DNA of 33,360 nt. Source: Chloroflexota bacterium (GTDB lineage Bacteria; Chloroflexota; Anaerolineae; Aggregatilineales; Phototrophicaceae). The translations under genes and the position numbers were made by a program. Below the pieces are notes generated by a model. It ran no database searches. It saw nothing but the letters and a program-made list of their open reading frames with translations, and was not told the origin of the DNA. This document shows, one piece after another, positions 1 to 8,002 of this stretch. Location: positions 1-33,360 of the forward strand of contig WTGB01000123.1 in the NCBI GenBank assembly GCA_011523735.1. Reading direction: 5' to 3'. Each line of letters opens with the position of its first letter. Within the stretch, counting starts at the first letter, position 1.

Positions 1-928
1 CCCCGTCGCCCACCCAGGCGCAAGCCCAGACGTCCTTTTCCGCGCCGCACTCCAGCAAGAAATCCACCATGCCCAGGGCAGCGTATTCCGGCATGAAGTC
101 GGCCAGATCGATGGCGTGGATCAGCGCATTGAAGCGATATTTGTCATCGCGGGCGTTGATATCGGCGCCATGTGCCAGCAAGAGATCGACGATGTCCTTG
201 CGCCCGTGCATGACCGCCACGTGCAGCGCCAGGGCGTCCGCGCCCCAGAGCGAGGTGCGGATGTAGCCGCTGGCGTTGGCCAAGCGCCCGTCTTCACCGA
301 GCAGCCGCCGGACGCGCTCAACATCGCCGGTCTTGGCCGCGTCAAAGAGCCGCATGACCTTCTGGGTAAATTGATCGTCCCGCGAGGGGCGCTGTGCTGA
401 TAAGTCGTTCAAGAGATTCATCCTTGTCCTTATTTGCTTGCGCGCGTGATGCAGCCGCGTCTTGACCGTGCCCAACGGTATCTCGAGAAATGACGCGATC
501 TCCTTCTGCGAGAAATCATTCATGTAATACAGCAGCAGGACGCTGCGCTGTGCCGCCGGCAAGCTGTCGATCGAGGTCCAAAGTTCGTCTTGCCCGCGCT
601 CGATATAAGGCGCCGGACCTGGGACCGCCAACTCCGCCACATTTTCCAGCGAGACCCAAGCTCGCTCCTTGGCGCGTAAACGGCGCTGCGCCTGGGTGTA
701 GACGATGCGGCGAAACCAGCCCGGGAAAGCGGCGGCGTCACGCAATTTGACCAAGCTGCAATAGGCGCTGATGAAGGCGTCTTGGGCGGCGTCCTCGGCT
801 TCCTGCCAATCGCCCAACAGGGCGTAGGCATAACCCACCGCCATATCCTGGAAGCGCCGTACCAATTCTTCGAATGCAGGGCTTTCGCCTTGTCGCGAGC
901 GGATCACCAATGGGGCCAGTTCTGTCAT
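1..928 (-). CDS. ECF sigma-70 factor fused to C-terminal ankyrin repeats (partial)
   Basis: This is one open frame of at least 309 codons with no stop before the window edge, so its C-terminus is missing. Residues 1-85 look like sigma region 2 (EEAEDAAQD-type helix at about 41-50, then the WFRRI segment at 71-75). Residues 115-168 look like region 4, with the HTH segment FSQKEIASFLEIPLGTVKTR. Codon 170 is an ATG that a gene caller could take as a separate start, but it lies exactly 169 codons from the first ATG and in frame. From about residue 190 the sequence turns into ankyrin repeats (AAKTGDVERVRRLL, ALHVAVMHGRKDIVDLLLAHGADINAR, then ALIHAI). AAGGAG lies just upstream of the ATG at 928. 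The gene follows the radical SAM gene by 29 nt, so the two are probably cotranscribed. ECF factors direct core RNA polymerase to stress or envelope promoters. The ankyrin tail probably serves as a protein-binding sensor or an internal anti-sigma, which is inference. Confidence 0.88.
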   Translation of the reverse strand, partial: MTELAPLVIRSRQGESPAFEELVRRFQDMAVGYAYALLGDWQEAEDAAQDAFISAYCSLVKLRDAAAFPGWFRRIVYTQAQRRLRAKERAWVSLENVAELAVPGPAPYIERGQDELWTSIDSLPAAQRSVLLLYYMNDFSQKEIASFLEIPLGTVKTRLHHARKQIRTRMNLLNDLSAQRPSRDDQFTQKVMRLFDAAKTGDVERVRRLLGEDGRLANASGYIRTSLWGADALALHVAVMHGRKDIVDLLLAHGADINARDDKYRFNALIHAIDLADFMPEYAALGMVDFLLECGAEKDVWACAWVGDG

Positions 929-957
929 AGTCACTCCTTGTGTTCACTGTCACTAAC

Positions 958-1842
958 TCAAAGAGCCAAATCGCGCGGCGAAGGTTCAATTGCCGCCGGT
1001 TTTTGCCGCCCCGGAATCCCAGCGAAACCCGCCCCGCTCCAAGCCACCCCATCGTGGTGGATATTCAACTGATGATACAAGCTCTCGGCGATGTCATCAT
1101 TCCGCCAGTCATAATCCGCCAGCGCGGCGAATGGGCTGTTGGCGGTGCGCCGTCCGCGGCTGCCATCCCCGATGGCGAAGGTGTCGATGACGATGCGCTG
1201 CGCCCCCGTCTCCAGTATCCGCTCGGCGAAAATATCTGAGTAAGGCAGGCAGGGCGATACCGCGATCTGCACGCGTAAGCCCCGTTCCACCGCCCGCTCG
1301 ACCGCTTCCAGCCGCCGCTCCACATGCGACTGGCTCGGTCCATAAGGCAGGTCGCCTTGGTCGGTCTCGATAGTCATGCCCAGCCAGGCATAGGAGATAC
1401 CCGCGATCAGATCGAAGTCGTCCGCCACCGCCGGTCCGCGCGTCTGAATCAGCAGCAGATCGAGATCCTCATAACGCGCGAAGACCTCGAGGCAGCGCCG
1501 CGTCAGCCGCAGTTTTCGTTCGATCGGCTGATAGGGGTCGGTCACCGGGCTCATGAAGATGCGCATGGCTCGCCGGTCACGCGTCCGCGCCAACTCCGCC
1601 GCAAGCAATTCGGCTGCGTTCTCCTTGATGATCAGCGCATCGCCCCAAGCCTCGCCCTCGCGCCGGGCGAAATGCCAATTGGGCAGCATCTGGGCGTAGC
1701 AGAAGGCGCCGCAATACAACTTGCCGAACTGGCAGCCAGTCGCCCAGGAGAGGCTGTGCGTGTAGGGCTGCTCGCCAGCGGTGAGGAAGCCTCGCTTCTG
1801 CGGCGTCAGGATGGATTTGGCTTGGATAGTTCGGATGTTCAT
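958..1842 (-). CDS. SPL/Rv2578c-like radical SAM protein
   Basis: This 294-residue protein resembles the spore-photolyase-like branch of radical SAM enzymes, which cleave S-adenosylmethionine at a 4Fe-4S cluster. The PYTHSLSWATGC segment is typical of that branch. The cysteines are C37, C44 and C48, giving C-x6-C-x3-C rather than the usual C-x3-C-x2-C. MRIFMSPVTDPYQPIE and LIQTRGPAVADD further on fit the TIM-barrel core. I chose the ATG at 1842. The frame continues 39 codons upstream, but that part has no family-like sequence and runs towards the rpmB promoter. No strong ribosome binding site is visible. The gene sits upstream of the sigma-ankyrin gene in the same direction. The substrate is unknown. 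Confidence 0.82.
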   Translation of the reverse strand: MNIRTIQAKSILTPQKRGFLTAGEQPYTHSLSWATGCQFGKLYCGAFCYAQMLPNWHFARREGEAWGDALIIKENAAELLAAELARTRDRRAMRIFMSPVTDPYQPIERKLRLTRRCLEVFARYEDLDLLLIQTRGPAVADDFDLIAGISYAWLGMTIETDQGDLPYGPSQSHVERRLEAVERAVERGLRVQIAVSPCLPYSDIFAERILETGAQRIVIDTFAIGDGSRGRRTANSPFAALADYDWRNDDIAESLYHQLNIHHDGVAWSGAGFAGIPGRQKPAAIEPSPRDLAL

Positions 1843-1952
1843 TATATCGCCGACGTTGCCGTCGTCTCTTGCCGTAGTGTAGCAAAGGTTCCCCGTGCGG
1901 CGCAGCGGCATCTGAGCAGCTCCCTTGCGTTCGACTGCCCGGAACTTAGCCC

Positions 1953-1980
1953 TCGACATCCGCCGCCCGTCGTGTATAAT
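1953..1980 (+). promoter_or_regulatory. sigma-70-like promoter of rpmB
   Basis: TCGACA at 1953-1958 matches the -35 consensus at five of six positions. It is followed by a 16-bp spacer and a perfect TATAAT at 1975-1980. The start codon at 2014 would leave a leader of about 27 nt containing GGGAG. Confidence 0.7.
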
Positions 1981-2013
1981 CCAGCGCTCGTAATGAAAGA
2001 CGGGAGCAAGATC

Positions 2014-2253
2014 ATGCCCGGCAAACGCAAAATCACCGGCACCAAGCCGCTATTCGGCCACTCGCGCAGCAAAGCCTTCAACACGGTCAAGCGCCAATTT
2101 AAGCCGAACCTGCAAAACAAGCGCATCTATGTGCCCGAGCTTGATCGCTGGGTGCGCGTCAAAATTACGGCGAAGGAGCTGCGGACCATCGACAAGATTG
2201 GCTTCATGGAATTCCTCAAGCGCCGCAATATCCCGCTCAAGCAGCTGCTGTAA
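2014..2253 (+). CDS. rpmB: 50S ribosomal protein L28
   Basis: This 79-residue basic protein carries the L28 signature: ITGTKPLFGHSRSKAFNTVKR, FKPNLQNKRI and a C-terminal helical stretch. L28 binds the large ribosomal subunit near the E site. The N-terminus lacks the cysteine found in zinc-binding L28 forms, so it is of the zinc-free type. The start at 2014 has GGGAGCAAG a few bases upstream. An ATG at 1993 is in frame but adds seven residues unlike the family. The open frame extends far further upstream only by chance, through the antisense of the radical SAM gene. A promoter lies at 1953-1980 and a strong terminator follows, so the gene is probably monocistronic. Confidence 0.95.
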   Translation: MPGKRKITGTKPLFGHSRSKAFNTVKRQFKPNLQNKRIYVPELDRWVRVKITAKELRTIDKIGFMEFLKRRNIPLKQLL

Positions 2254-2290
2254 TTGCGGCAGGCGTATAGCGCATATATGATAACATTTG

Positions 2291-2324
2291 CGGGCGACCA
2301 CGTTGGTCGCCCGTATATTTTCTT
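2291..2324 (+). terminator. Rho-independent terminator of rpmB
   Basis: A perfect 10-bp stem, CGGGCGACCA (2291-2300) with TGGTCGCCCG (2304-2313), has a 3-nt CGT loop and is followed by a T-rich tail (TATATTTTCTT). It begins 37 nt after the rpmB stop codon. Confidence 0.85.
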
Positions 2325-2416
2325 GTCGCCAGAGCGGCAGAATAAATCTACGAGATAATACGTCAATTTAAGAAAATTTACGACAATTTCTGCCAGCATA
2401 ATTACCAACACCTGAC

Positions 2417-3121
2417 ATGAATCCCCACCACCAATCTATCCTGAGGCGCATCCGGGCTACCAAGCCGGGCCGCGGACAGACCACGCAACGCCCGGAGCAC
2501 CTCGGCACGGCGCGCAAGTGGTACGGCCTCAAGAATGACCAGCGGCGGCAGATTATGCTCGATTTCTGCGCCGCCCACAAAGACCTGGCCTTCGACGACT
2601 GGCTGGCGCTGATTGACTCCCTCTATCACGGCGACTCCTACGAAGAACGCTGCGCCCCACAGACTCTCTTCCGCAAATACCCACGCTACCGCCGGCGGTT
2701 GCCCCTGGCGCAGTTGGACGCCTGGCTCGGCTGCCTCAATGGCTGGGCGGAGGTCGATGGCACCTGCCAGACCGTCTTCAGTGATAAGGATCTGCTGGCG
2801 GACTGGGATGGCTGGTCCGCCTTGCTGAACTCGCTGGCGGGCGATGGGGATGTCAACAAGCGGCGCGCCGCTCTCGTCCTGCTGACCGCGCCGATCAGCC
2901 AATCGGAGGACCCCCGCATTCTCGAACTGTCCCTACAGCTGATTGACCGCCTCAGAGGCGACAAGGACAAGCGCATCACCAAAGCCATCTCCTGGCTGCT
3001 GCGCAAAGGCATCAAGCAGCATCGGGAGGCGATCGCGGCTTATCTGGAAGCCAATGCCCCTGCCCTGCCCGCCATCGCCGTACGCGAGACGCGCAAGAAA
3101 CTCGCCACCGGTAAGAAATAA
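2417..3121 (+). CDS. AlkD-like DNA alkylation repair protein (HEAT-repeat glycosylase)
   Basis: This 234-residue helical protein of the DNA alkylation repair family (PF08713) probably excises cationic alkylated bases such as 3-methyladenine and 7-methylguanine from DNA. The ARKWYGLKNDQRRQI start of the repeats and the WAEVDGTC segment at 110-116 fit the family. W110 and D114 have the same spacing as the catalytic pocket residues W109 and D113 of Bacillus cereus AlkD as I recall them. KAISWLLRKG (about residues 190-199) supplies the later conserved tryptophan. No strong Shine-Dalgarno sequence is seen before the ATG. The gene converges on ppk2 across a 92-bp gap. Confidence 0.88.
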   Translation: MNPHHQSILRRIRATKPGRGQTTQRPEHLGTARKWYGLKNDQRRQIMLDFCAAHKDLAFDDWLALIDSLYHGDSYEERCAPQTLFRKYPRYRRRLPLAQLDAWLGCLNGWAEVDGTCQTVFSDKDLLADWDGWSALLNSLAGDGDVNKRRAALVLLTAPISQSEDPRILELSLQLIDRLRGDKDKRITKAISWLLRKGIKQHREAIAAYLEANAPALPAIAVRETRKKLATGKK

Positions 3122-3213
3122 ATGCCGCACCAGCAAACCCGTCTCATCGTACCCGTAGGAGCAACCTATCAGGTCGCCAGCCGCGAGGAGCGCAGCGCAG
3201 CGGGATTGTCCTC

Positions 3214-4038
3214 TCACATATCGGCGTAATATTCGGGCACGATATAGTGTGTATCGCGCGGGGGCCGTGAAGTATATGGTTCTTGCGGCGGGATCTCGGG
3301 CAATTTAATCGGTCCCGGGATCACATTCTCGTAGGGTATCGCCGCCAGGATATCGCGGATGACATTGAGCCGCAGCCGGCGCTTGTCGTTGGAGTTGACT
3401 TGCCGCCAGCGCGACTCCGGGATATCGGTATGCTCGATCATCGCGTCCTTTGCCCGGGAATACTCAACCCAGCGGTTGCGCCCTTCGATATCAATATCGC
3501 TGAGCTTCCAGCGCCGCGCCGGGTTGGCCGCCCGCGCCTGGAAACGCCGCTCCTGTTCGTCATCGTCCACCGACAGCCAATACTTGAGCAGGATGATGCC
3601 GTCGCTGGCCAGCAGCCGCTCGAAGTTGGGCGCATCACGCAGGAAGTCCCAATATTCGCGATCGCTGCAGAAGCCCATGACGCGCTCGACGGTGGCGCGG
3701 TTATACCAACTGCGGTCGAAGAGCACGATCTCGCCAGCCGCAGGCAGATGCGCCACGTAGCGCTGGAAGTACCACTGGGTTTGTTCGCGATCTGATGGCT
3801 TGGCGAGGGCGACCAGGCGGATATCGCGCGGCTGCAGCGGCGCCATGATGCGCTTGATCGTGCCGCCCTTGCCGGCGGCGTCGCGCCCGTCAAAGGTGAT
3901 CATCACACGCATATCATGGTGTTTGATCCAATATTGCCATTTTATCAACTCGAATTGCAGCCGAAGCAGTTCTTTCTCGTAGAATTTCTTATTAAGGCGA
4001 TCGGGGCGCTTCGCTTTTGCAGATTTCTTCTTTGACAT
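3214..4038 (-). CDS. ppk2: polyphosphate kinase 2
   Basis: This 274-residue PPK2-family protein transfers phosphate between polyphosphate and nucleotides, usually making NTP or NDP from polyphosphate. The Walker A segment FDGRDAAGKGG lies at about residues 49-59, and the lid/Walker B region FDRSWYNRA at about 107-115. The C-terminal half has the DD-containing and RRWKLSDID segments typical of one-domain PPK2. I chose ATG 4038 because GGAG lies six bases upstream. An in-frame TTG at 4050 adds four residues and would place the start inside the ribosome binding site. The N-terminus is lysine-rich. A plausible promoter is at 4083-4112. Confidence 0.93.
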   Translation of the reverse strand: MSKKKSAKAKRPDRLNKKFYEKELLRLQFELIKWQYWIKHHDMRVMITFDGRDAAGKGGTIKRIMAPLQPRDIRLVALAKPSDREQTQWYFQRYVAHLPAAGEIVLFDRSWYNRATVERVMGFCSDREYWDFLRDAPNFERLLASDGIILLKYWLSVDDDEQERRFQARAANPARRWKLSDIDIEGRNRWVEYSRAKDAMIEHTDIPESRWRQVNSNDKRRLRLNVIRDILAAIPYENVIPGPIKLPEIPPQEPYTSRPPRDTHYIVPEYYADM

Positions 4039-4082
4039 GCGATGCTCCAATAAATCATCTATTTATATCGCTTATAAGACAT

Positions 4083-4112
4083 AGCATACCCAATTTTGCC
4101 CGCCCCTGTCAT
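4083..4112 (-). promoter_or_regulatory. candidate ppk2 promoter
   Basis: On the minus strand ATGACA (4112-4107) and TATGCT (4088-4083) are separated by 18 bp. They match five of six and four of six consensus bases. The transcript would carry a leader of about 40 nt containing GGAG. Confidence 0.45.
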
Positions 4113-4183
4113 CACCCTAGCATGCTCCGCCAACAGCGCGCCTAACTCATTCCACTGAGAGCGCGCAGCCACTTGTTATGTAC

Positions 4184-4189
4184 TATAAT
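4184..4189 (+). promoter_or_regulatory. -10 box before the sulfotransferase gene
   Basis: A perfect TATAAT lies 13 bp before the ATG at 4203. No convincing -35 element is found at the expected distance. If used, the RNA would begin about seven bases before that ATG, giving an almost leaderless message. Confidence 0.45.
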
Positions 4190-4202
4190 CCAGCAGGGTA
4201 GA

Positions 4203-5210
4203 ATGGACGAACGCGACGGCGCAACCATGACGATTAATAACAGCCCGTTCCGGGCGCTGGCTCACGCTGAGAAGCCGAAGCCGAACTTCTTCATCGTTGG
4301 CGCGCCAAAATGCGGCACGACTTCGCTGCACGAATACTTGCAGCATCACCCCGATGTTTTTATGCCCTATTACAAAGAGCCGCATTTCTTCGGTTCCGAC
4401 CTGGAAGGCTCGCGCTTTCGGCAATTCCGCGACAAACCCGAGAAATATCTCAAGCTCTTCCGCGATGTGCGTAGCGAAAAACGCATCGGTGAATCATCGC
4501 CCTGGTATCTCGCCAGTACTTATGCGGCGGCGGAGATACATTGTTACGATCCGGGAGCGAAGATCATCATCATGCTGCGTAACCCGGTCGATATGATGTA
4601 TTCGATGTGGTCGCAGTTCCGTTACAGCGGCAACGAGCAGATCGAAAGCTTTGAAGAGGCCTTGGCCGCGGAAACGGAGCGGCGTCAAGGCAAACGTATC
4701 CGCCGCGCCGCCCATTGCATCACGGGCCTGTACTATCGGCAGATGACGCGCTTCAGCGAGCAAGTAAAACGCTATTATGACCAGTTCGGCAAAGACCAGG
4801 TGATGGTCATAATCTTTGATGATTTCCGCGCACAAACGCCAGAGATATATCGCGCCGTACTTGAGTTTCTTGAGCTGGATAGGTCCGTCAAAGTTGAATT
4901 TGGCATCCGCAACCCGAACAAGGAAGTGCGCTTGGCTTGGCTGCAGAAACTGATCGTTAGCACGGGTTTCTCCCTGATGCTGTTGAAAGACCGCCTCACA
5001 TTTTTAGCGACAACCAGTCGGCTGGCGCCATATACGTATCGCACGCGAGCGGTCGAAGGCGTCATCGCGGCTTATACGCGCTATGAGCGGCGCTCGCCCT
5101 TGACGCTGGAAACACGGCGGCGCTTGGCAAATGAAGCGGCTCCCGATATTGACGCCCTGAGCGCCCTGCTCAATCGCGATCTGTCGCATTGGTACCGAGT
5201 CCAGGATTGA
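4203..5210 (+). CDS. PAPS-dependent sulfotransferase
   Basis: This 335-residue cytosolic sulfotransferase-fold protein would transfer sulfate from 3'-phosphoadenosine-5'-phosphosulfate to an unknown acceptor. FFIVGAPKCGTTSLHEYL (about 29-46) is the 5'-phosphosulfate loop, and LRNPVDMMYSMW (about 125-136) is the 3'-phosphate-binding motif with its conserved serine. EPHFF (59-63) matches the usual K-E-P-x-F-F type segment. ATG 4203 is chosen. The ATG at 4227 is an alternative that would lose eight non-conserved residues, and the frame also extends upstream to 4173. The gene ends seven bases before the next one, so it is coupled to the flippase-like membrane protein. That suggests a sulfated lipid or glycan as product, which is inference. 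Confidence 0.9.
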   Translation: MDERDGATMTINNSPFRALAHAEKPKPNFFIVGAPKCGTTSLHEYLQHHPDVFMPYYKEPHFFGSDLEGSRFRQFRDKPEKYLKLFRDVRSEKRIGESSPWYLASTYAAAEIHCYDPGAKIIIMLRNPVDMMYSMWSQFRYSGNEQIESFEEALAAETERRQGKRIRRAAHCITGLYYRQMTRFSEQVKRYYDQFGKDQVMVIIFDDFRAQTPEIYRAVLEFLELDRSVKVEFGIRNPNKEVRLAWLQKLIVSTGFSLMLLKDRLTFLATTSRLAPYTYRTRAVEGVIAAYTRYERRSPLTLETRRRLANEAAPDIDALSALLNRDLSHWYRVQD

Positions 5211-5217
5211 GCGCTCC

Positions 5218-6276
5218 ATGTCCGAACGCGCCGCAACCCCGCCACAACCCGCGCGCAAAGGCAATGGGCGCCGTCAGCTCATTGTCCGGATCGTCAGCGT
5301 TCTGGTCACCGTCGCTCTGCTGGCGGTGCTGGTCGGCGAGGTGAAATGGGACGAATTTGATCAATTGCTGGGGCGGGTAGCGGTCTTGAGTTGGCTCGGC
5401 GCGTTGCTGGCTTATCTGGCGCTGAATCTGTTCCGCGCCCTGCGTTTCCGCGTTTTGCTGGACAAAGACGATACACCCTGGCGCCTGCTGGTGCCGATCA
5501 CGCTGTATCACAACTTCCTGGTGCGCGCCCTGCCCTTCAAGCTAGGCGAGCTGTCTTATATCGCCCTGCTGCGGTCCCGCTTGAATTATTCGATGGAAGA
5601 AGGCTTGAGCAGCCTGTTCGGCGCGCGCATTTTGGAGTTGCTCATCATCGTCATGGTCTTCGCATCCGGCGTCTTGAGAACTGCGGAAGGGCTCGCTGCG
5701 CAGCGCGATCAACTCTTGTTCGTCATAATCGTCACATTTGTGATAAGCGTCATCGCCCTCTACTTCGGCGGCGCTTTGATTCGGGCGCTGCTAAGCGCGC
5801 TCCTGCCCTTGGCTCAGCGCCTGCTGGGACGGGAACATGACATTTTGACCGTTATCGAAACTCGCTCCCAGCAACTGGCCTGCGAACTGGACCGCATCCG
5901 GCGACCGCGCCTGTTTCTGACGGCGCTTCTCATCTCCTGCTTCACGTATTCTTCGTCCTTTCTGACGAATTATATTTTGCTGCGCGCTCTGGGCGTCACA
6001 GTTGATCTTGCGGCGATGATCGCCATTATCAGCATCGGCATGTTCGCCTCCGCCTTTCCGCTGAATGTCAGCGGCTTCGGCGTGGTGGAAGTGGCCTGGC
6101 GCTTCGGCTTAGTGCAGTTCGCCGGTTGGAACGAATCTGACGCGACTGCAACTGGTTTTCTTTTGCACGGGTTTCAGCTTTTTGCCGCGGCGGTTTATGG
6201 GCTGGCAGGCTATCTGCTCATCCACTTCAGTCCGCGTCCGCCAGCGGATAATTCCGATGGTCCGATTTTGGAGTGA
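5218..6276 (+). CDS. flippase-like integral membrane protein (LPG synthase TM region / UPF0104 family)
   Basis: This 352-residue protein has about seven to nine hydrophobic spans. The first spans about residues 22-40, and others lie at about 58-76, 137-152, 170-190, 235-258, 262-282 and 308-340. Segments FRALRFRVLL, FLVRALPFKLGELSYIALLR and NVSGFGVVE are typical of the lysylphosphatidylglycerol-synthase transmembrane / UPF0104 family, whose members move or modify membrane lipids. It lacks the soluble aminoacyl-transferase half of MprF. The start lies seven bases after the sulfotransferase stop, so translation is probably coupled. The following gene starts 12 bases after its stop. Confidence 0.83.
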   Translation: MSERAATPPQPARKGNGRRQLIVRIVSVLVTVALLAVLVGEVKWDEFDQLLGRVAVLSWLGALLAYLALNLFRALRFRVLLDKDDTPWRLLVPITLYHNFLVRALPFKLGELSYIALLRSRLNYSMEEGLSSLFGARILELLIIVMVFASGVLRTAEGLAAQRDQLLFVIIVTFVISVIALYFGGALIRALLSALLPLAQRLLGREHDILTVIETRSQQLACELDRIRRPRLFLTALLISCFTYSSSFLTNYILLRALGVTVDLAAMIAIISIGMFASAFPLNVSGFGVVEVAWRFGLVQFAGWNESDATATGFLLHGFQLFAAAVYGLAGYLLIHFSPRPPADNSDGPILE

Positions 6277-6288
6277 AAGGATTCTCCT

Positions 6289-7125
6289 ATGCCCTACGAA
6301 TTTGACGCTGACGCGATGTATCGGATGCCGACGCATTTTGGTCCTCGCACAGGACCGCGGCGGGGACCCGATGGCCAAAAATTCCAGTGCCGCGATAACC
6401 CGCGCAGCAGCATCTTCAGCCTGAGCTTCCTGACCGAGGCCGATCAATTGAAACGGATGCTCCCGCCGAGGTTCCAGCTCGAGGGCGAACCGGTAGCGAC
6501 GGTCAGCGTGAACTACATGACCGAGATCGAATGGCTGGCGGGACGCGGCTACAATACGCTGGGCTTCTCGTTTCCGGCTCGCTACAAGGGCGCCCGCGAT
6601 GACCTGAGCGGCAACTTCCTGACGGTGCTCTGGGAGAACCTGACCGACCCGATAATCACCGGGCGGGAAGAATTGGGCTTTTCCAAGATCTATTGCGAGC
6701 TGCCCCCTCCCAGCCATCTACGCGGCGAATATTACATCACAGCGAGTTGGCTGGGCTTCAAATTCCTCGACTTGCATATCAATAACTTACAGCAGCAATC
6801 TCGCGAGGCAATTGAAAGCGCTGCAAAGCAGTCAAAGAGTGCGGGCACACTGCATTACAAATATATGCCGCGCACGGGCGAATGGGGTAGAGCCGATATC
6901 GCCTATGCCGTCCTAACACCGGCTGAGACGCCCAATCGCCGCGTTCTGGAACAATATGTCGGCGATGGGCACCTGGCTTTCCATCACGCGCGCTGGGAGG
7001 ATATGCCGACGCAGTACAATATCGTCAATGCTTTTGCCGATCTTAACATCCTCGAATATCGCGGCGCGAGCCTGACCAAAACTATCGGCGGCAAAGATCT
7101 TAGCGACCAGCGAATACTGCAGTAG
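6289..7125 (+). CDS. acetoacetate decarboxylase superfamily protein
   Basis: This 278-residue protein matches the acetoacetate decarboxylase fold (PF06314). GREELGFSK (125-133) corresponds to the active-site segment around the Schiff-base lysine, K133 here. The residue after it is isoleucine, where the Clostridium enzyme has the second lysine that lowers the pKa, and YNT (88-90) stands where YNE carries the conserved glutamate. So the catalytic lysine is kept but two helper residues appear changed. This favours a relative with another reaction (aldol, dehydration or hydrolase type) over a true acetoacetate decarboxylase. The comparison is from memory. GAAAGGA lies at good distance before the ATG. 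It heads an operon with two SDR genes. Confidence 0.82.
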   Translation: MPYEFDADAMYRMPTHFGPRTGPRRGPDGQKFQCRDNPRSSIFSLSFLTEADQLKRMLPPRFQLEGEPVATVSVNYMTEIEWLAGRGYNTLGFSFPARYKGARDDLSGNFLTVLWENLTDPIITGREELGFSKIYCELPPPSHLRGEYYITASWLGFKFLDLHINNLQQQSREAIESAAKQSKSAGTLHYKYMPRTGEWGRADIAYAVLTPAETPNRRVLEQYVGDGHLAFHHARWEDMPTQYNIVNAFADLNILEYRGASLTKTIGGKDLSDQRILQ

Positions 7126-7145
7126 CGGAGGCACAGAAAAGCAAT

Positions 7146-7967
7146 ATGTACGATTTGCAAGGCAAGGTCGCCCTGGTGACCGGCGCAGCAGGAGCGGGTG
7201 GTTTGGGACGGGCGATCGCGCTGCGTCTAGCGAAAGAGGGCGCTGATCTGGTCGTCAATGACCTGAGCGAAGAAAGCGCGCCGCGACAAGGACTGCCCGA
7301 TGTCGTCCGAGAAATTGAAGCGCTGGGTCGACGGGCGTTGCCAGTCTATGCCGATGTGTCCTCGGCACAGCAGGTTGAACACATGATGACAGCAACCTTT
7401 GAAGCCTTTGGACGCATCGACATCCTGGTCAACAATGCCGGCGCACCAGCCGGTCCTGATCGGGTCCCGGTAATTGAGTTGGAAGAAGAAGCTTTCGATC
7501 TGGTGCAGCGTGTGAACGTAAGAGGCACCTTCCTCTGCAGCCGTGCGGCAGCCCGGGCGATGATCGCAAGGGACGAAGGCGGCCGGATCATCAATATATC
7601 ATCTACTGCGGGCAAGCAAGGCATGGCGCGCTTCGCTGCCTACTGCGCATCAAAATTTGCCGTGCGTGGTTTTAGCCAGGCATTGGCGCTGGAACTGGCG
7701 CCGTATGACATCACGGTCAACTCGATTTGCCCGGGCTTAGTCGCCACCGAGCGCATCGACGATATCGCCTCCGCTTTGACGCCGGACAGCAGAAGCGCTT
7801 CTGACTATCGCCAAGAGATGATCGAGCAGGCCATAGCCAGCATCCCCCTAAGACGTATGACCGAAGCCGCTGACATCGCTATGATGGCGGCCTTCCTAGC
7901 ATCGGAAGAAGCCGCTTTTCTCACGGGCCGGTCCTACGTCGTCGATGGCGGCGGGCTATTGGATTAA
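7146..7967 (+). CDS. short-chain dehydrogenase/reductase
   Basis: This 273-residue classical SDR has a Rossmann nucleotide-binding loop TGAAGAGGLG (12-21), the NNAGAPAG segment, a catalytic serine in INISSTAG and the YCASK tetrad pair. The C-terminal TGRSYVVDGGG closes the fold. It most likely oxidises or reduces a hydroxyl/ketone with NAD(P)H. The substrate is unknown. It follows the decarboxylase-like gene by 20 bp and precedes another SDR by 35 bp, indicating one operon. GGAGG lies 14 bases before the ATG, rather far. Confidence 0.93.
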   Translation: MYDLQGKVALVTGAAGAGGLGRAIALRLAKEGADLVVNDLSEESAPRQGLPDVVREIEALGRRALPVYADVSSAQQVEHMMTATFEAFGRIDILVNNAGAPAGPDRVPVIELEEEAFDLVQRVNVRGTFLCSRAAARAMIARDEGGRIINISSTAGKQGMARFAAYCASKFAVRGFSQALALELAPYDITVNSICPGLVATERIDDIASALTPDSRSASDYRQEMIEQAIASIPLRRMTEAADIAMMAAFLASEEAAFLTGRSYVVDGGGLLD

Positions 7968-8002
7968 GTATAAATTGCGAAGTAAATCAAAGAAGGTATC
8001 CC

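Noticed and set aside
1840..1845. TATAAT overlapping the radical SAM start codon (minus strand)
   Set aside because: Transcription from it would begin inside the gene with no later start codon, so it looks accidental.
1843..1959. N-terminal extension of the radical SAM protein
   Set aside because: The extra 39 residues do not resemble the family, and the ATG at 1842 gives a normal N-terminus.
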